Below, in pieces: positions 50,927 to 59,810 of a DNA stretch of 64,000 nt. A program made the translations under genes and the position numbers. Each line of letters starts with the position of its first letter. Positions within the stretch are counted from its first letter, which is position 1. Source of the DNA: Nocardioidaceae bacterium (GTDB lineage Bacteria; Actinomycetota; Actinomycetes; Propionibacteriales; Nocardioidaceae); assembly GCA_030655315.1 (NCBI GenBank), contig JAURVT010000001.1, forward strand, positions 62,001-126,000, read 5' to 3'. The notes beneath the pieces were generated by a model, which saw nothing but the letters and a program-made list of their open reading frames with translations, ran no database searches and had not been told where the DNA came from.

Positions 50927-53280
50927 GAGTAGACCCTCGCTGATCCGGTGTCGACGATGGTGGCCTTGTAGGTGTCCAGGAACCCGGTGGGGAACTCGTA
51001 GGTGGACTGCAGGAGCCCGCCGTCGGCGTTGCCGCGGGCCCGGCCGTTGACGATGTTGCTGCTGGAGGCGAACACCCAGGCGCGGGTGTCGAGGGTGCCC
51101 GGCGCGAGGTCGGGGAAGAGCCCGCGCTGGCCGCGGTCGCCCACGTACTGCAGCGTGAGCGTGCCGTACCGGTCGGTGAAGACGATCGAGTCGTCGCGGC
51201 GACGCTGGTCCACCCACCGCGCGGCGGCGAGGTCCTGGGCGTCGACGCTGAAGCGCTCGGCGTACTCGCCCTGGCCCGACAGGTTGCCGGCGTTGTCACC
51301 CCTGACGGCGCGGACCGCGAGGCCCGACGCGTCGAGGTAGACCGTGGCCACGACGCCGACGGCGAGCACGGCGGCGAGGCCGCGACGCAGGCGCGGCGCG
51401 CGCGGCGCGAAGCCCAGCGGGCTCGGCCGGCGTCCCTCCTTGAGCTTGCGTCCGACGAAGGCGACGACGAGCGCGAGCGGCACCACGAACAGCACGGCGG
51501 CCTGCATGGCGAGGCGCTCGGCGTTGTAGGAGAACGCCACCGAGCCGCTGAGGCGGATCATCGCGGCGATGCCGATCATGCCGACCACGGGGGCGAGCAC
51601 GTCGGACGCGCGGCGCCGGCGCCACGCCACCACGCACATACCGATGGCGCCGAGGACGACGCCGAGGTTGGCGAGCTGGCGCACGACGACCAGGGCGATC
51701 TCGAAACCGGGGTTGAGCACCGGGATGTCGCCGCCGGTGTAGGGCTCGGACTCGACCGCGGGGAAGTTGGCCTGGACGCCGGGGGAGAAGTGCGTCTGGT
51801 CCATCCATGGGTACGCCTCGGCGTAGTCGGCCTGCGCGGCGTCGAAGTACGCACGGGGCGTGGTCTCGGCCGCGTTGTTGCCGCCGAGCCAGCTGGTGAG
51901 CAGCGACCCGCCGGAGTTGGGCAGGATCGCCAGGCCGTCGCGCGAGACGCGGTCGGCGAACGAGGTGATGTTGTTGCCAGAGTCGGTGACCGGCCCGGTC
52001 CAGACCGCGCTCATCACCAGGACGAGGGCGACGATCGGCAGCGTGAGCACCGCGGTGCGGCTGCGTCCGCAGCGCAGGGCGACGACGCCCGCGACCACCC
52101 GGGCGAGGACGAGGAACAGGATCGCGACGTAGGTGGTGGAGTAGTGCGAGACGACCATGCCGGCCGACAGCACGACGACCAGGCCCATCGCCGACCGGCG
52201 GCCGACGGTGGTGTCGAAGGCGACGAGCACCAGCGCCACGAAGAGCAGGAGGCCGACCTCCTGGCGGGCGAGTGCCGGCAGCTGCCCGGCCATGCTGGTG
52301 GTGAAGAACAGGACGCTCGTCGCGACGAGCGCGGCGACGCCGCCGACCCAGCGGCGCGCGACCAGGTAGATGCCGATCGGGTAGAGCGCGAACAGCGCGG
52401 GGAGCAGCGCCTTGAAGATCGCGAGCGGGGCCAGCCCGGTGACCTGCCACCACGCCGCGGGCAGGGCGGTGATGCTGAGCATCGCGCCGTACGGGTCGCC
52501 GCCGGCCGGGACCCAGCTCAGGCTGTCGGCGACGGTGCGGAACGCGGCGAACTCCTGCTGCACGTCGAAGCCGTACAGGCCGCTGGAGCGCAGCGAGTAC
52601 GACCAGAGCAGCGTCAGCGTGACGCAGTACAGGACGACGGCGACGACGCCGTCGCGGCCGTCGCGCGCGGCCCGGACCGACCACAGCAGCACGACGCCGG
52701 CGACGACGATCGTGGTGGCGGCGAGCCAGCTCTGGTCGCGGTTCTCGATCAGCATGGCGCCGGCGGCCATCGCCACGGGGAGCACGAGCAGGGCGGCGAG
52801 CGGCGAGACGCCGCGGGGCACAGGCACCGGGTCGACCGCGCGGCGCAGCACCGCGACGACGGCGAGCACCAGCACCGTCACGTCGAGCGCGAGCACCATC
52901 CGGACGGTGGACAGCGGCTGTGACAACCCGGTCAGGGCGCTCACGACGATCACGCCGAGCACGGCGGCGAGGTTGGCCGCCACGCTGGAGGCGACCACGT
53001 AGACGGCCGCGTGCGCGGTGGTGGGGGGACGGACGCCGACGGCGCGCAGCACGAGCACGCCGGGGACGGTGAGGAGGAACGCCGTCGACACCAGGGTGGC
53101 GGACAGCTGGTCGCGGAGCAGGACGGCCACGTGGAACGCGGCGACCGCGAGCAGCAGCTGCACCAGGCCGCCGAGCGCCCCCCAGGAGAGGGTGGCGCTG
53201 CTGCGGCGGCGGTGCGCGGTGGACGTCGCGGCGGGCTCGGGCACGTCGGCCGTGGCGCGGCGCTCGGCGAGGACGCTCAT
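50923..53280 (-). CDS. Large polytopic membrane protein (DUF2206/GT-C-like, possible polymerase)
   Basis: 785 residues with about 16 hydrophobic helices and a large C-terminal hydrophilic domain (about 600-785). Motifs include LLWSYSLRSSGLYGFDVQQEFAAF, RQEVGLLLFVALVLVAFDTTVG, VVSHYSTTYVAILFLVLARVV and SVAFSYNAERLAMQAAVLFVVPLAL. The pattern is like DUF2206 proteins or GT-C-fold enzymes found in polysaccharide loci. It is the only candidate in the operon for a Wzy-like polymerase or lipid-dependent glycosyltransferase. This functional guess rests on topology and context only. Confidence 0.7.
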   Translation of the reverse strand: MSVLAERRATADVPEPAATSTAHRRRSSATLSWGALGGLVQLLLAVAAFHVAVLLRDQLSATLVSTAFLLTVPGVLVLRAVGVRPPTTAHAAVYVVASSVAANLAAVLGVIVVSALTGLSQPLSTVRMVLALDVTVLVLAVVAVLRRAVDPVPVPRGVSPLAALLVLPVAMAAGAMLIENRDQSWLAATTIVVAGVVLLWSVRAARDGRDGVVAVVLYCVTLTLLWSYSLRSSGLYGFDVQQEFAAFRTVADSLSWVPAGGDPYGAMLSITALPAAWWQVTGLAPLAIFKALLPALFALYPIGIYLVARRWVGGVAALVATSVLFFTTSMAGQLPALARQEVGLLLFVALVLVAFDTTVGRRSAMGLVVVLSAGMVVSHYSTTYVAILFLVLARVVAGVVALRCGRSRTAVLTLPIVALVLVMSAVWTGPVTDSGNNITSFADRVSRDGLAILPNSGGSLLTSWLGGNNAAETTPRAYFDAAQADYAEAYPWMDQTHFSPGVQANFPAVESEPYTGGDIPVLNPGFEIALVVVRQLANLGVVLGAIGMCVVAWRRRRASDVLAPVVGMIGIAAMIRLSGSVAFSYNAERLAMQAAVLFVVPLALVVAFVGRKLKEGRRPSPLGFAPRAPRLRRGLAAVLAVGVVATVYLDASGLAVRAVRGDNAGNLSGQGEYAERFSVDAQDLAAARWVDQRRRDDSIVFTDRYGTLTLQYVGDRGQRGLFPDLAPGTLDTRAWVFASSSNIVNGRARGNADGGLLQSTYEFPTGFLDTYKATIVDTGSARVYS

Positions 53281-54326
53281 CAGGCCACCTCTCCCTCGGT
53301 CGTGAAGGCGTTGGGCGTGGTCAGGAGCTCCTGGGCGACGCCGACGTTGCCGAGCGCCTCCTGGGCGAGCTGCACGTAGGGGTACGCGAGCAGCTCGAGG
53401 TCGCCGTCGCGGGCGGACTCCACCACCCAGTGGGCGAACAGGCCGGCGGGCAGCACGGCCGCGAGCGTGGCGGCGGCCGGGCTGCGGCGCACGAGCGCGA
53501 GGGCCGCGAGGCCGACGACCGCGAACGGCAGCGGGTAGATCGTGGGGAGCAGGCCGCGGTGCTTGCGGAACATCCGCGCGTTTCCGCGACCGTAGGCGCG
53601 GCTGCGACGCAGGGTGTCGCCGAGACCCGGCTCGAACTCGTGGCGCACCACGGCGTCGGGCGCGAACACGAGGGTCTCGCCGGCCGTCACGAGGCGACGG
53701 CACAGGTCCTCCTCCTCGCCGCCGAAGCGGAAGCGGGCGTCGAACCCGCCGGCGGCCTCGAGCGTGGCGACGGGCCACAGCATGTTGCCGCCCACCACCG
53801 AGGCGACCTCGCGCTCGCCCGACGCCGTGCGCGGGAACGCCGAGCGGCGGACGTACTGGGTCAGCCGGTGGACGAAGCCGTCGTCGGCCAGCAGCTCGGA
53901 CTCGAGCGGGGCCAGCGGGTTGCTGCGGTGCAGGTAGCGCAGGGTGAAAGTGTCCTGTGCGAGGCCGGTGAGGCTGCCGCCGACGGCGGACGAGCCGGGG
54001 TGGCGCTCGTGCGCGGCGAGCAGCTGCTCGAGCCAGTCGGGCTCGGGGCGGCAGTCGTCGTCGGTGAACGCCACGAGGTCGGTCCGGGCCGCGGTCCAGC
54101 CCGTGTTGCGGGCGGCGGCGAGGCCGGCGTTGGCGGCGTGCCGGAGCACCCGGGCGCCGTGGGCGCGGGCGACGTCGGCGGTGCCGTCGCGCGAGCCGTC
54201 GTCGACGACGACGACCTCGACGCGGTCGGCGATCGTCTGGGCCGCGAGGGCGTCCAGCGTGCCGCCGATGACGTCGGCGCCGTCGAGGCTGCAGACGACC
54301 ACGGTGACGAGGGGGGACGGGGTCAT
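53280..54326 (-). CDS. Family 2 glycosyltransferase with C-terminal membrane region
   Basis: 348 residues from ATG 54326. It contains PLVTVVVCSLDGADVIGGTLDALAAQ, VVVVDDGSRDGTADVA, LAAARNTGWTAARTDLVAFTDDDCRPEPDW (DDD metal site), and FRFGGEEEDLCRRLVTAGETLVF (ExDL-type acceptor loop). The C-terminus has two hydrophobic segments (LPFAVVGLAALALV and AATLAAVLPAGLFAHWVV). It is an inverting GT2 of the rhamnosyl-/galactofuranosyl-like group by appearance. Its TGA shares a base with the next ATG. Confidence 0.88.
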   Translation of the reverse strand: MTPSPLVTVVVCSLDGADVIGGTLDALAAQTIADRVEVVVVDDGSRDGTADVARAHGARVLRHAANAGLAAARNTGWTAARTDLVAFTDDDCRPEPDWLEQLLAAHERHPGSSAVGGSLTGLAQDTFTLRYLHRSNPLAPLESELLADDGFVHRLTQYVRRSAFPRTASGEREVASVVGGNMLWPVATLEAAGGFDARFRFGGEEEDLCRRLVTAGETLVFAPDAVVRHEFEPGLGDTLRRSRAYGRGNARMFRKHRGLLPTIYPLPFAVVGLAALALVRRSPAAATLAAVLPAGLFAHWVVESARDGDLELLAYPYVQLAQEALGNVGVAQELLTTPNAFTTEGEVA

Positions 54327-55495
54327 GCGACGGCCTCCGTGCGGTCGACGTCGACGCCGAGGCGCTGCGAGAGCAGCGTGGCCAGGCGGGCCGGGCTCGA
54401 CGCGTCGGTCAGCCCGGCGTAGCAGGCGGCGACCACGGCGGGGTCGGGCGCGGCGTCGAGGAACCGGGCGAGGCCGTCGGCGACCTGCTCGGGCTCGAGG
54501 CCGGCGAAGGTGGGCAGGTCGCGCGCGAACAGCTCGCCGAGGCCACCGGTGCTCGAGGCGAGGACCGGGGTGCCGGCGGCGATCGCGAGGTTGGCGACGC
54601 CGCTCTGCTCGGAGTGCGTGTAGGGGAGCACCGCGACGTCGGCGGCCTCGAACCAGCCGGTCACCTCGCCGTCGGGCACGTGCCCGGTGAACTCCACCAC
54701 CGGGCCGAGCCCGTGGTCGGCGACGCGGGTGCGGACGGCGTCGAGGTAGTCGTGGTCGGCCTGCTCGAAGCGGCCGAACGCGGCGGGACGGGGACGCACG
54801 TCGCCGGCGACGACCAGGCGCACGCGGTCGGCGACCGCGGGGTCGCGCTCGACGAGCACGGCCAGGCCCTCGACGAGCTCGCGCAGGCCCTTCTCCACGT
54901 GCACGAAGCCGAAGAGCAGGAGCACGGTGCGGTCGGCCAGGCCGTGGCGCAGGCGCAGCTCGGCGGCGGGGACCTCGGCCGCGGGGGAGTCGTAGACGGG
55001 GTGCGGCATCACGAGCACGCGCTCGGCCGGCACGTCCAGCACGTCGACGAGGGTGTCGCGCGCCTTGTCGGTGTGCACGTGGACGACCGTGGCGAGGGCG
55101 CTGACGAACCGGTAGTACATCCGCGCGGGGAGGCCGAGGCGGTCGACGTCGCGGGTCACCTCGTGGTGCGTGAGGACGAGGCGGACGCCGACGAGCCGGC
55201 AGGCCACGACCAGCGCCCACAGCGGCAGCAGCCGCGGGCCGTACGTGGCGATGCCGTGCTGGACCTGCACCGCGTCGGGCCGCCAGCGTCGGACGGCGCG
55301 CACGAGACCGAGCAGGCCGAGCGGCGACCAGGTGAGCGACCCGAGCACGGGCGCCCAGGCGGCGTCGGGCTGCGGCTCGGCGGTGACGGCGGCGACCTCG
55401 TGCCCGGCCGCGGAGTAGGCGGCGGCGAGGCGGGCGCTGTAGTCGGCGATGCCGTCGCGCGCGGGGGGCAGCGGGCTGACCAGGACGATCCTCAC
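54323..55495 (-). CDS. Family 4 glycosyltransferase
   Basis: 390 residues from GTG 55495. It has the GT-B fold: VRIVLVSPLPPARDGIADYSARLAAAYSAAGHEV (the glycine-rich DGIADY acceptor loop), VQVQHGIATYGPRLLPLW, and the donor site LLFGFVHVEKGLRELVEGLAVL and AADVAVLPYTHSEQSGVANLAIAAGTPVLASSTGGLGEL. Retaining transferases of this type use UDP- or GDP-sugars, and GDP-mannose is available from manA/manC. It overlaps neighbours by 4 bp on each side. Confidence 0.9.
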   Translation of the reverse strand: MRIVLVSPLPPARDGIADYSARLAAAYSAAGHEVAAVTAEPQPDAAWAPVLGSLTWSPLGLLGLVRAVRRWRPDAVQVQHGIATYGPRLLPLWALVVACRLVGVRLVLTHHEVTRDVDRLGLPARMYYRFVSALATVVHVHTDKARDTLVDVLDVPAERVLVMPHPVYDSPAAEVPAAELRLRHGLADRTVLLLFGFVHVEKGLRELVEGLAVLVERDPAVADRVRLVVAGDVRPRPAAFGRFEQADHDYLDAVRTRVADHGLGPVVEFTGHVPDGEVTGWFEAADVAVLPYTHSEQSGVANLAIAAGTPVLASSTGGLGELFARDLPTFAGLEPEQVADGLARFLDAAPDPAVVAACYAGLTDASSPARLATLLSQRLGVDVDRTEAVA

Positions 55496-56640
55496 GGGAC
55501 CACGACCTTCGCGAGGGTGGAGGCGAGCGCGTCCCAGGAGTAGTCGCGTGCGGTGGCGCGGGCGCCGTCGCGGAGCGAGTCGGCGCGGTCGAGGGTGCGG
55601 TCGAGCGCGTCGGCGAGGGCCGCCGGGTCGACCGCGCTCAGGGCGCCGTTGACGCCGTCGACGACGAGGTGCTGGGCGTGGTTGTCGGGGTGGTCGCTCG
55701 TGACGACCGGCGTGCCGCAGGCCATCGCCTCGAGCGCGACCATGCCGAAGCCCTCGCGCTCGGTGGGGAAGGCCAGGACGCGGGCGCCCTTCATCGCGGC
55801 GAGCAGGTCGCGGCGCTCGTCCAGCGGCTCGAGCACGTCGACGTGCCCGGACAGCCCGAGGCGGTCCACCTGCTCGAGCAGGCGCTCGCGCTCGGGTCCG
55901 GTGCCGATGACGGTCAGGGTGACCGCGCGTCCCCGCTCGTGCAGGAGCGCGACCGCGTCGAGCAGCACGTGCACGTTCTTGTGCGCGAGCAGGCGCCCGA
56001 CGCACAGGAGCTCGCCGACGGTCGTCGAGGTGGGGGCGGCGTCGATCTCGGCCTGGTCGACGCCGTTGGGGACGACGGTCAGGCGGTCGGGGGCGACGCC
56101 GAGGCCGCGCAGGCGCTCGGCGGTGCCCTCGGAGGCGGCGACGATGTGGTCGGGCAGCGACGCGGCGAGCTTCTCGACGGCCGCGGCGACGACGCCGAGC
56201 GGTCCGAGGTAGGAGGTCCAGTACTCGCGTCCCCACACCTCGTGCCAGGTGACCACGAAGCGCTTGCGGCGCAGGGTGGTGACGAGGCGGAGGGGGAACA
56301 GCGGGAGGAACGGGATCGCGTCGGCCTCGAGCACGTCGAAGCGTCGCGTGAGCATCCGCACGGTGGAGCCGGAGAACGCCACGGCCTGCCAGATCGAGCG
56401 GCGGGTGCCGGTGTAGAGGTCCCAGCGGCGGCCGAGCGCGCGGAACGTCAGCCCGGGGACGGTGGGCGGCGTGCCGTCGCCCCACCAGCGCATCGTGTGC
56501 ACCTGCACCGACACGTCGTGGGACGCCAGGCGCGGCAGGAGCGCGGCGTAGCGCGCCTCCTTGCCGCCGGTGTGGAAGGGCTCGACGGCGTCGGCGACGA
56601 CGGCCAGGCGGACGGCGGGGGTCACGTGATCAGGCGACAC
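55492..56640 (-). CDS. Family 4 glycosyltransferase
   Basis: 382 residues. GTG 56640 is preferred because GGAGG lies 8 nt upstream; GTG 56625 would lack one. The GT-B domains show RLAVVADAVEPFHTGGKEARYAALLPRLASHDV, LLCVGRLLAHKNVHVLLDAVALLHERG and MKGARVLAFPTEREGFGMVALEAMACGTPVVTSDHPDNHAQHLV (the E-x7-E motif). It is a retaining transferase adding a hexose during repeat-unit assembly. It overlaps the upstream anchored-protein gene by 11 bp. Confidence 0.9.
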   Translation of the reverse strand: MSPDHVTPAVRLAVVADAVEPFHTGGKEARYAALLPRLASHDVSVQVHTMRWWGDGTPPTVPGLTFRALGRRWDLYTGTRRSIWQAVAFSGSTVRMLTRRFDVLEADAIPFLPLFPLRLVTTLRRKRFVVTWHEVWGREYWTSYLGPLGVVAAAVEKLAASLPDHIVAASEGTAERLRGLGVAPDRLTVVPNGVDQAEIDAAPTSTTVGELLCVGRLLAHKNVHVLLDAVALLHERGRAVTLTVIGTGPERERLLEQVDRLGLSGHVDVLEPLDERRDLLAAMKGARVLAFPTEREGFGMVALEAMACGTPVVTSDHPDNHAQHLVVDGVNGALSAVDPAALADALDRTLDRADSLRDGARATARDYSWDALASTLAKVVVP

Positions 56641-57127
56641 AGCTGGGGCCTCCGGACTGACGGTTCTCGTTCGAGCCGCGGGGGAGGACCCAGAAGTGGA
56701 CCTCCGGCGAGCGCTGCCCCTCGGGCTCGACGCGCACGGCGACGCGGTTGCGCAGCGAGCAGTCGGCGATCGTGAGGCGGACGGGGAGGTCGGTGGTGCG
56801 TCCCGCGTCGAGGGAGAAGGTGCCGGTGTCGGCGACCTGCTCGTCGTCGGACGGGCCGACGGTGGCGGTCCACGTGTAGTCGACCGGCTGGTCCGAGCGG
56901 TTGGTGACGAGGGCGTCGAAGCGCACCCGGCCCCGCGTGCCGACGAGGGCCGAGAGGTCCTTGTACTGCTTGATCGAGAGCTCGCTGAAGTCCGCGCTCT
57001 CGTTGGTGAGCCCCACCGCGGCCAGCCGCGTCCGGGCGGCGTCGGTCCTCAGGACGGCCGGCACCACCAGGACGGCGACGAGCAGGAGGAGCAGCGCGAT
57101 GCGCCCGGGCGAGAGGACCCGGGTCAC
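56630..57127 (-). CDS. Membrane-anchored protein of unknown function in the polysaccharide operon
   Basis: 165 residues from GTG 57127. A single N-terminal helix (RIALLLLLVAVLVVPAVL) is followed by an extracytoplasmic beta-rich domain with VGTRGRVRFDALVTNRSDQPVDYTWTATVG and GTFSLDAGRTTDLPVRLTIADCSLRNRVAVRVEPEG. The two Cys (in IADCSL and GGPSCVA) may form a disulfide. It looks like a small Ig-like domain. The start overlaps the DPM1-like GT stop (GTGA), so it belongs to the operon. No family recognised. Confidence 0.7.
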   Translation of the reverse strand: MTRVLSPGRIALLLLLVAVLVVPAVLRTDAARTRLAAVGLTNESADFSELSIKQYKDLSALVGTRGRVRFDALVTNRSDQPVDYTWTATVGPSDDEQVADTGTFSLDAGRTTDLPVRLTIADCSLRNRVAVRVEPEGQRSPEVHFWVLPRGSNENRQSGGPSCVA

Positions 57128-58068
57128 TCCGCGGCTCGCGACAGGCCACCGGGCTCGCCACCGCGGCGGACCGCGATCGCCGCCGGCATGGCACCGCCGT
57201 GACGCAGGCTCTGGGCCTTGCGCTCGAAGCGCGGAGCGGCTGCGGCCCTGACCGCACGCTCCTGGACGGCGACGGCGGCGGCCCGGGTCTCGGGGGCCAT
57301 GCGGACCCGTCCGAGGACCTGGATGCAGCGGACCGCGTCGCGCCAGTTGATCTTCTTGCCGTCGGCGTGCGAGCGCGAGTGGTACGACACGGGCACCTCG
57401 AACGGGCGGGCGCCGAGGCGCAGCACGTTGGCGGTGATCTCGGTGTCGAGGCCGAACCCGAGCTCGGAGAGGTCCATGCCGCGCAGCATCGACAGCGGCA
57501 CCAGCTTGAGGCACGTGTGCAGGTCGCTGATCGCGCTGTCGAACAGGACGTTGGCGGCGAACGTCATCGCCTGGTTGCCGAACTTGTAGCGGTACGACCG
57601 GTACACGGTGTTCACGCCGAACAGGCGGGTGCCGTAGACGACGTCGGTGCGTCCGTCGATCACCGGCTGCACGAGCGCGGCGATGTCGTGGGCGGAGTAC
57701 TCCATGTCGGCGTCGAAGGGCATCAGGTGCGTGCCGCGGGCGGTGCTGATGCCCGTGAGGACCGCGGCGCCCTTGCCCATGTTGCGGACGTGGCGCGTCA
57801 CGGTGAGGCGCGGGTCCTCGATGTCGTCGAGCAGGCCGGCGGTCCCGTCGTGGCTGCCGTCGTCGACGACGACGAGCTCGATCTCGCACGGGTACGACGC
57901 GCTCAGCACGTGCTCGACGGCGGTACGGATGGTGCGGGCCTCGTTGTAGGCGGGCATCACGATCGAGAGGACGACGGTGTCGTCGCGGTCGGCGGCGTCG
58001 GGGACGGCGTGCATGTGGGGAGCGTGCTCCTGGTGGGGGCGACTCATCAGATCGGTGTCAGAGGTCAT
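57124..58068 (-). CDS. DPM1/DPG-like family 2 glycosyltransferase
   Basis: 314 residues. The GT-A core is VLSIVMPAYNEARTIRTAVEHVLSASYPCEIELVVVDDGSHDGTAGLL, then RNMGKGAAVLTGISTARGTHLMPFDADMEYSAHDIAALVQPV (DAD metal motif) and DLHTCLKLVPLSMLRGMDLSELGFGLDTEITANVL. This pattern matches polyprenol-phosphate mannosyl/glucosyltransferases. No C-terminal membrane domain is present. It is the first gene of the 12-gene operon; its Shine-Dalgarno region is part of a GAAGG-T-CCTTC palindrome at 58072-58082. Confidence 0.9.
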   Translation of the reverse strand: MTSDTDLMSRPHQEHAPHMHAVPDAADRDDTVVLSIVMPAYNEARTIRTAVEHVLSASYPCEIELVVVDDGSHDGTAGLLDDIEDPRLTVTRHVRNMGKGAAVLTGISTARGTHLMPFDADMEYSAHDIAALVQPVIDGRTDVVYGTRLFGVNTVYRSYRYKFGNQAMTFAANVLFDSAISDLHTCLKLVPLSMLRGMDLSELGFGLDTEITANVLRLGARPFEVPVSYHSRSHADGKKINWRDAVRCIQVLGRVRMAPETRAAAVAVQERAVRAAAAPRFERKAQSLRHGGAMPAAIAVRRGGEPGGLSRAAE

Positions 58069-58293
58069 CTGAAGGTCCTTCCGGTGCGTGGGGGATCGCG
58101 CATCGCGCTGTGGCGGTTCAGGGGGGTTCTACCGGGCAGTGCTACCGAGAGGGGCTCGTCATCGAGCCGAAGCGAACGTAACCCCGACCGGCCAGTAGTC
58201 AGGCACCGTGCGTCGACTTTTAATGTCACATAGACGTATTAGTCGTCTGCGCTCATCAAGGTGGGGGAGAACCTGACATTTCCTGTAATGCCG

Positions 58294-58325
58294 CAGGTCA
58301 CACCGGGTGCGTCGGGTGTGACCTG
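58294..58325. repeat. Perfect 11-bp inverted repeat (hairpin or operator)
   Basis: CAGGTCACACC at 58294-58304 and GGTGTGACCTG at 58315-58325 around a 10-nt loop. Roughly one helical turn separates the arms, so it suits a dimeric regulator or an RNA hairpin. Confidence 0.55.
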
Positions 58326-58489
58326 GGTCTCGAAAATGGCCCCCTAAATGGAGAGTGGGTGAATTCGAGCGCCGGCCGTCGCCATTTCCGCCGGTCCGGG
58401 TGCACCCTTTCTCCCCGTCCCGCCCCGTCGGCGGTGGCCCTGTGACGCGCGGCTCGTGCGACCGGCTCCTGTTACCCGTCGGTCCTGGC

Positions 58490-58495
58490 TAGGGT
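58490..58495 (+). promoter_or_regulatory. -10 box (TAGGGT) of the leaderless ugd promoter
   Basis: TAGGGT, 6 nt, then ATG 58502. Confidence 0.55.
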
Positions 58496-58501
58496 GCGGG
58501 G

Positions 58502-59809
58502 ATGCGTGTCTCCGTGATCGGTTGTGGGTACCTCGGTGCGGTGCACGCCGCGTGCATGGCCCGGTTGGGCCACGACGTGGTGGGCATCGACACCGACGAG
58601 GCCAAGGTGGCCGCGCTGTCGGACGCCCGGGCACCGTTCTTCGAGCCCGGTCTGCCCGAGCTGCTCGAGGAGACGATGGCGACGGGACGGCTGCGGTTCT
58701 CCACCGACATGGCCGACGCCGCCGGCGCGCAGGTGCACTTCCTGTGCGTGGGCACGCCGCAGAAGCGCGCCGAGAACGCCGCCGACCTGCGGTTCGTCGA
58801 CGCCGCGTTCGGCGACCTCCTCGCGCACGTCGCGCCCGGCGACGTGATCGCGGGCAAGTCCACCGTCCCGGTCGGCACCGCCGAGCGTCTCGGCGAGCAG
58901 CTCGCCGAGGTGCAGCCCGACGCGCGCCTGGTCTGGAACCCCGAGTTCCTGCGCGAGGGCTTCGCGGTGCAGGACACGCTGCACCCCGACCGCCTGGTCT
59001 ACGGCCTCGCGCCCGGCGACACCACGTCCGAGGCCGTGCTGTCCGAGGTCTACGCCACCCCGCTGGGCGAGGGCACGCCGCTGATCGTCACCGACCAGGC
59101 GACCGCCCAGCTGGTCAAGGTCGCGGCCAACTCCTTCCTCGCCACCAAGATCTCCTTCATCAACGCGATGGCCGAGCTGTGCGAGGCGACCGGCGCCGAC
59201 GTCACGTCGCTGGCCGACGCGATCGGCCACGACGACCGCATCGGCCGCAAGTTCCTCAACGCCGGCCTGGGCTTCGGCGGCGGTTGCCTCCCCAAGGACA
59301 TCCGCGCGTTCATGGCCCGTGCCGGCGAGCTCGGCGCCGACCAGGCGCTGACGTTCCTCGCCGAGGTCGACTCGATCAACATGCGCCGCCGGGTCCGGAT
59401 GGTCGACCTCGCCCGCGAGGTCTGCGGCGGCTCGATCGTCGGGCGCAAGGTCGCCGTCCTCGGCGCGGCGTTCAAGCCCAACTCCGACGACGTGCGCGAC
59501 TCGCCCGCGCTGTCGGTCGCGGCCCAGATGCAGCTGCAGGGCGCCGACGTCACCGTCACCGACCCGCAGGCGGTCGAGAACGCGCGGGCCCGGTTCGGCG
59601 ACCTGAAGTACACCGAGACCGTCGACGAGGCGGTGCAGAACGCCGAGATCGTGCTGCTGCTCACCGAGTGGCGCGAGTACGTCGAGCTCGACCCGACGCA
59701 GCTGGCCAAGATCGTCGGCCAGCCCCGGATGCTCGACGGCCGCAACGCGCTCGACCCGACGGTGTGGCGCGACGCGGGCTGGACCTACCGCGCGCTCGGG
59801 CGCCCCTGA
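58502..59809 (+). CDS. ugd: UDP-glucose 6-dehydrogenase
   Basis: 435 residues. The NAD-binding Rossmann start is MRVSVIGCGYLGAVHAACMARLGHDVVGID. The catalytic stretch is WNPEFLREGFAVQDTLHPDR, and Cys262, the nucleophile, is in GLGFGGGCLPKDIRAFM. The C-terminal UDP-binding domain has LGAAFKPNSDDVRDSPALSVA. It oxidises UDP-glucose to UDP-glucuronate, an acidic sugar donor for the polysaccharide. It heads ugd-gmd-PMM-like, divergent from the glycosyltransferase operon. Confidence 0.95.
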   Translation: MRVSVIGCGYLGAVHAACMARLGHDVVGIDTDEAKVAALSDARAPFFEPGLPELLEETMATGRLRFSTDMADAAGAQVHFLCVGTPQKRAENAADLRFVDAAFGDLLAHVAPGDVIAGKSTVPVGTAERLGEQLAEVQPDARLVWNPEFLREGFAVQDTLHPDRLVYGLAPGDTTSEAVLSEVYATPLGEGTPLIVTDQATAQLVKVAANSFLATKISFINAMAELCEATGADVTSLADAIGHDDRIGRKFLNAGLGFGGGCLPKDIRAFMARAGELGADQALTFLAEVDSINMRRRVRMVDLAREVCGGSIVGRKVAVLGAAFKPNSDDVRDSPALSVAAQMQLQGADVTVTDPQAVENARARFGDLKYTETVDEAVQNAEIVLLLTEWREYVELDPTQLAKIVGQPRMLDGRNALDPTVWRDAGWTYRALGRP

Positions 59810-59810
59810 C

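Larger units (their letters stand above)
58069..58501. promoter_or_regulatory. Divergent regulatory region of the polysaccharide operon and ugd
   Basis: A 430-bp gene-free region, noticeably richer in A/T around 58210-58370 than its surroundings. It contains AGACG-N7-CGTCT (58232-58248), a large perfect hairpin (58294-58325) and the leaderless ugd promoter at its right end. It probably carries the main promoter of the 12-gene operon, although no unambiguous minus-strand -10 box was identified. Confidence 0.5.
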
